NCBI RefSeq assembly: GCF_029203285.1
Contig: NZ_CP115669.1
Span: 2,232,001-2,296,000, forward strand
Length of the DNA: 64,000 bases
DNA from: Pseudomonas sp. PSE14
GTDB lineage: Bacteria > Pseudomonadota > Gammaproteobacteria > Pseudomonadales > Pseudomonadaceae
Direction of reading: 5' to 3'
Shown: positions 63,111 through 64,000 of the stretch, piece by piece
How positions within the stretch are numbered: position 1 is the first letter of the stretch
How the letters are laid out: each line of letters opens with the position of its first letter
Notes under the pieces: model-generated
The model's input: only the letters and a program-made list of their open reading frames with translations
Databases searched by the model: none
What the model was told of the DNA's origin: nothing
Made by a program: the position numbers and the translations under genes

Positions 63111-64000
63111 GGCCGCACCCACCGACGCCAGCAGCCAGTCATGGAACAGCTGCGCCGATGGCGACAGCTGGCGATGCCGCAGCGACACCAGGTACTCGCC
63201 GCGCTCGGTCACCAACGCGTGGTCGGTCACCCGCTGCATCTCGCCCTTGGCCACCGCCTCGTCGGCCATGAAGCTCCACGCCAGGCCAATGCCCATGCCC
63301 TGTTGCACGGCGCGATAGGCGAGGGTGAGCTGGTTGAACACCGGGTCGCTCTCCGCTGGCTGGTAGTCCTTGCCGAAGTGGCCGAACCAGTCGTGCCAGT
63401 CCAGGCAGCTCCAGGCCGAGGTGTCGAGCTGCACCAGGGGCGCCGCGGCCAGTTGCTCCAGCGTACGGATGGCGGAGACGTCGAGGTCTGGGCGCGCCAC
63501 CGGGTAGACGATCTCCGGCAGCACGAACTGGCTGTTCAGCGTGGTCCAGTCGCCGGCGCCGTAGAGGATGCCGAGGTCGAAGTCCACCAGGCTGGCCTCG
63601 TCCATCTCGTTGATCGCATGCACGTGCACGGCGATACCCGGGTGCGCCTTGTTGAACTCGATCAGCTTGGGGAACAGCCAGAACTGCGCCAGCGCGTGGG
63701 TCGCCAGCACCGACACGGCGTTGCTCTGGTGCACGTTGCGGATGCGCCGCACGCTGTGCTGCAGGCGGTCGAGCAGCATGTCCACGGTGCCCAGCAGCTC
63801 GGCGCCGGCAGCGGTGAGGGTGACGCCGCGCGGCTTGCGCTCGAACAGCGGCACCTTGAGGCTCTCCTCCAGCGCGCGCATCTGCTTGCTCACCGCGCTC
63901 TGGGTGAGGAACAGCTCGGTGGCGGCCAGGGTGAAGCTGCCGCAACGGCCGACAGCCTCGAAGGTGATCAGGGTTTCCAGGGGCGGCAGGGTGCGCAGGT
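63102..64000 (-). CDS. LysR-family regulator, truncated by the window edge
   Basis: About 299 residues are visible, with the frame open to the right edge. The helix-turn-helix reads LITFEAVGRCGSFTLAAT then FLTQSAVSKQMRALEESL, typical of the GcvA-like LysR branch. A substrate-binding domain follows with GAGDWTTLNSQFVLPEIVYP. The extreme N-terminus lies outside the window. Confidence 0.92.
   Translation of the reverse strand, partial: LRTLPPLETLITFEAVGRCGSFTLAATELFLTQSAVSKQMRALEESLKVPLFERKPRGVTLTAAGAELLGTVDMLLDRLQHSVRRIRNVHQSNAVSVLATHALAQFWLFPKLIEFNKAHPGIAVHVHAINEMDEASLVDFDLGILYGAGDWTTLNSQFVLPEIVYPVARPDLDVSAIRTLEQLAAAPLVQLDTSAWSCLDWHDWFGHFGKDYQPAESDPVFNQLTLAYRAVQQGMGIGLAWSFMADEAVAKGEMQRVTDHALVTERGEYLVSLRHRQLSPSAQLFHDWLLASVGAASG

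Overview
This 64 kb window is high-GC chromosomal DNA whose gene content, codon use and REP-type palindromes point to a Pseudomonas of the P. aeruginosa group. The environmental relatives P. citronellolis, P. nitroreducens and P. knackmussii seem the closest in character; this is an inference from gene families, not a database match. No rRNA, tRNA, CRISPR array, integrase or intact insertion sequence was seen. It looks like accessory-rich chromosome made of many small catabolic, resistance and regulatory modules.

Layout from left to right. 1-1885: the end of a type VI secretion cluster (tssM C-terminus and tssA). 1916-2258: a regulator relic that joins a LuxR-like fragment to an AraC C-terminus in another frame. 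2316-9689 (minus): an eight-gene catabolic operon with an acyl-CoA ligase, a citryl-CoA-lyase-like enzyme, a PcpA/LinE-type hydroquinone ring-cleavage dioxygenase, an esterase, maleylacetate reductase, NIPSNAP and ABM proteins and an outer-membrane channel. It faces a GntR/HutC regulator (9847-10617) across a palindromic operator. 10974-19669: a hydrophobic-substrate locus with a DUF1302/DUF1329 pair, a MalT/AlkS-size LuxR regulator, an AraC regulator and a GMC alcohol dehydrogenase.

19837-23256 (minus): arsRBCH plus an ArsN-type acetyltransferase, with a clear ArsR operator and promoter. 23405-31622: a methyltransferase, an APC permease with a terminator-bearing leader, a possible small RNA, a hydrolase, an MgtC protein with a structured leader, and a polyamine-type binding protein with a nitrilase-family amidohydrolase and a LuxR regulator. 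31625-33942: a class C beta-lactamase without ampR and an RlmN/Cfr-family radical SAM protein.

34098-41463: a lipoprotein and a 2002-residue trimeric autotransporter adhesin whose stalk is built from three 669-bp tandem repeats followed by partial copies. 41700-49228: a cupin, a NIPSNAP protein, and a complete RND efflux operon with a divergent TetR regulator. 49433-57975: an ATP-grasp enzyme, a SulP transporter, a DUF2938 gene interrupted by an in-frame TAA beside a MerR regulator with a SoxR-box-like palindrome, an MFS carrier, a tautomerase, an SDR lacking its catalytic Tyr, and a LysR regulator. 58078-64000: LysR regulators, an HPP/CBS membrane protein, an orphan cbb3 oxidase ccoN with a small ccoQ-like gene, and small proteins.

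The most promising under-described system is the 2.3-10.6 kb operon, which combines CoA-thioester chemistry (ligase and citrate-synthase-fold lyase) with hydroquinone ring cleavage and maleylacetate reduction. The adhesin repeat array and the leader/small-RNA candidates at 24.3, 26.2 and 27.5 kb also deserve attention.
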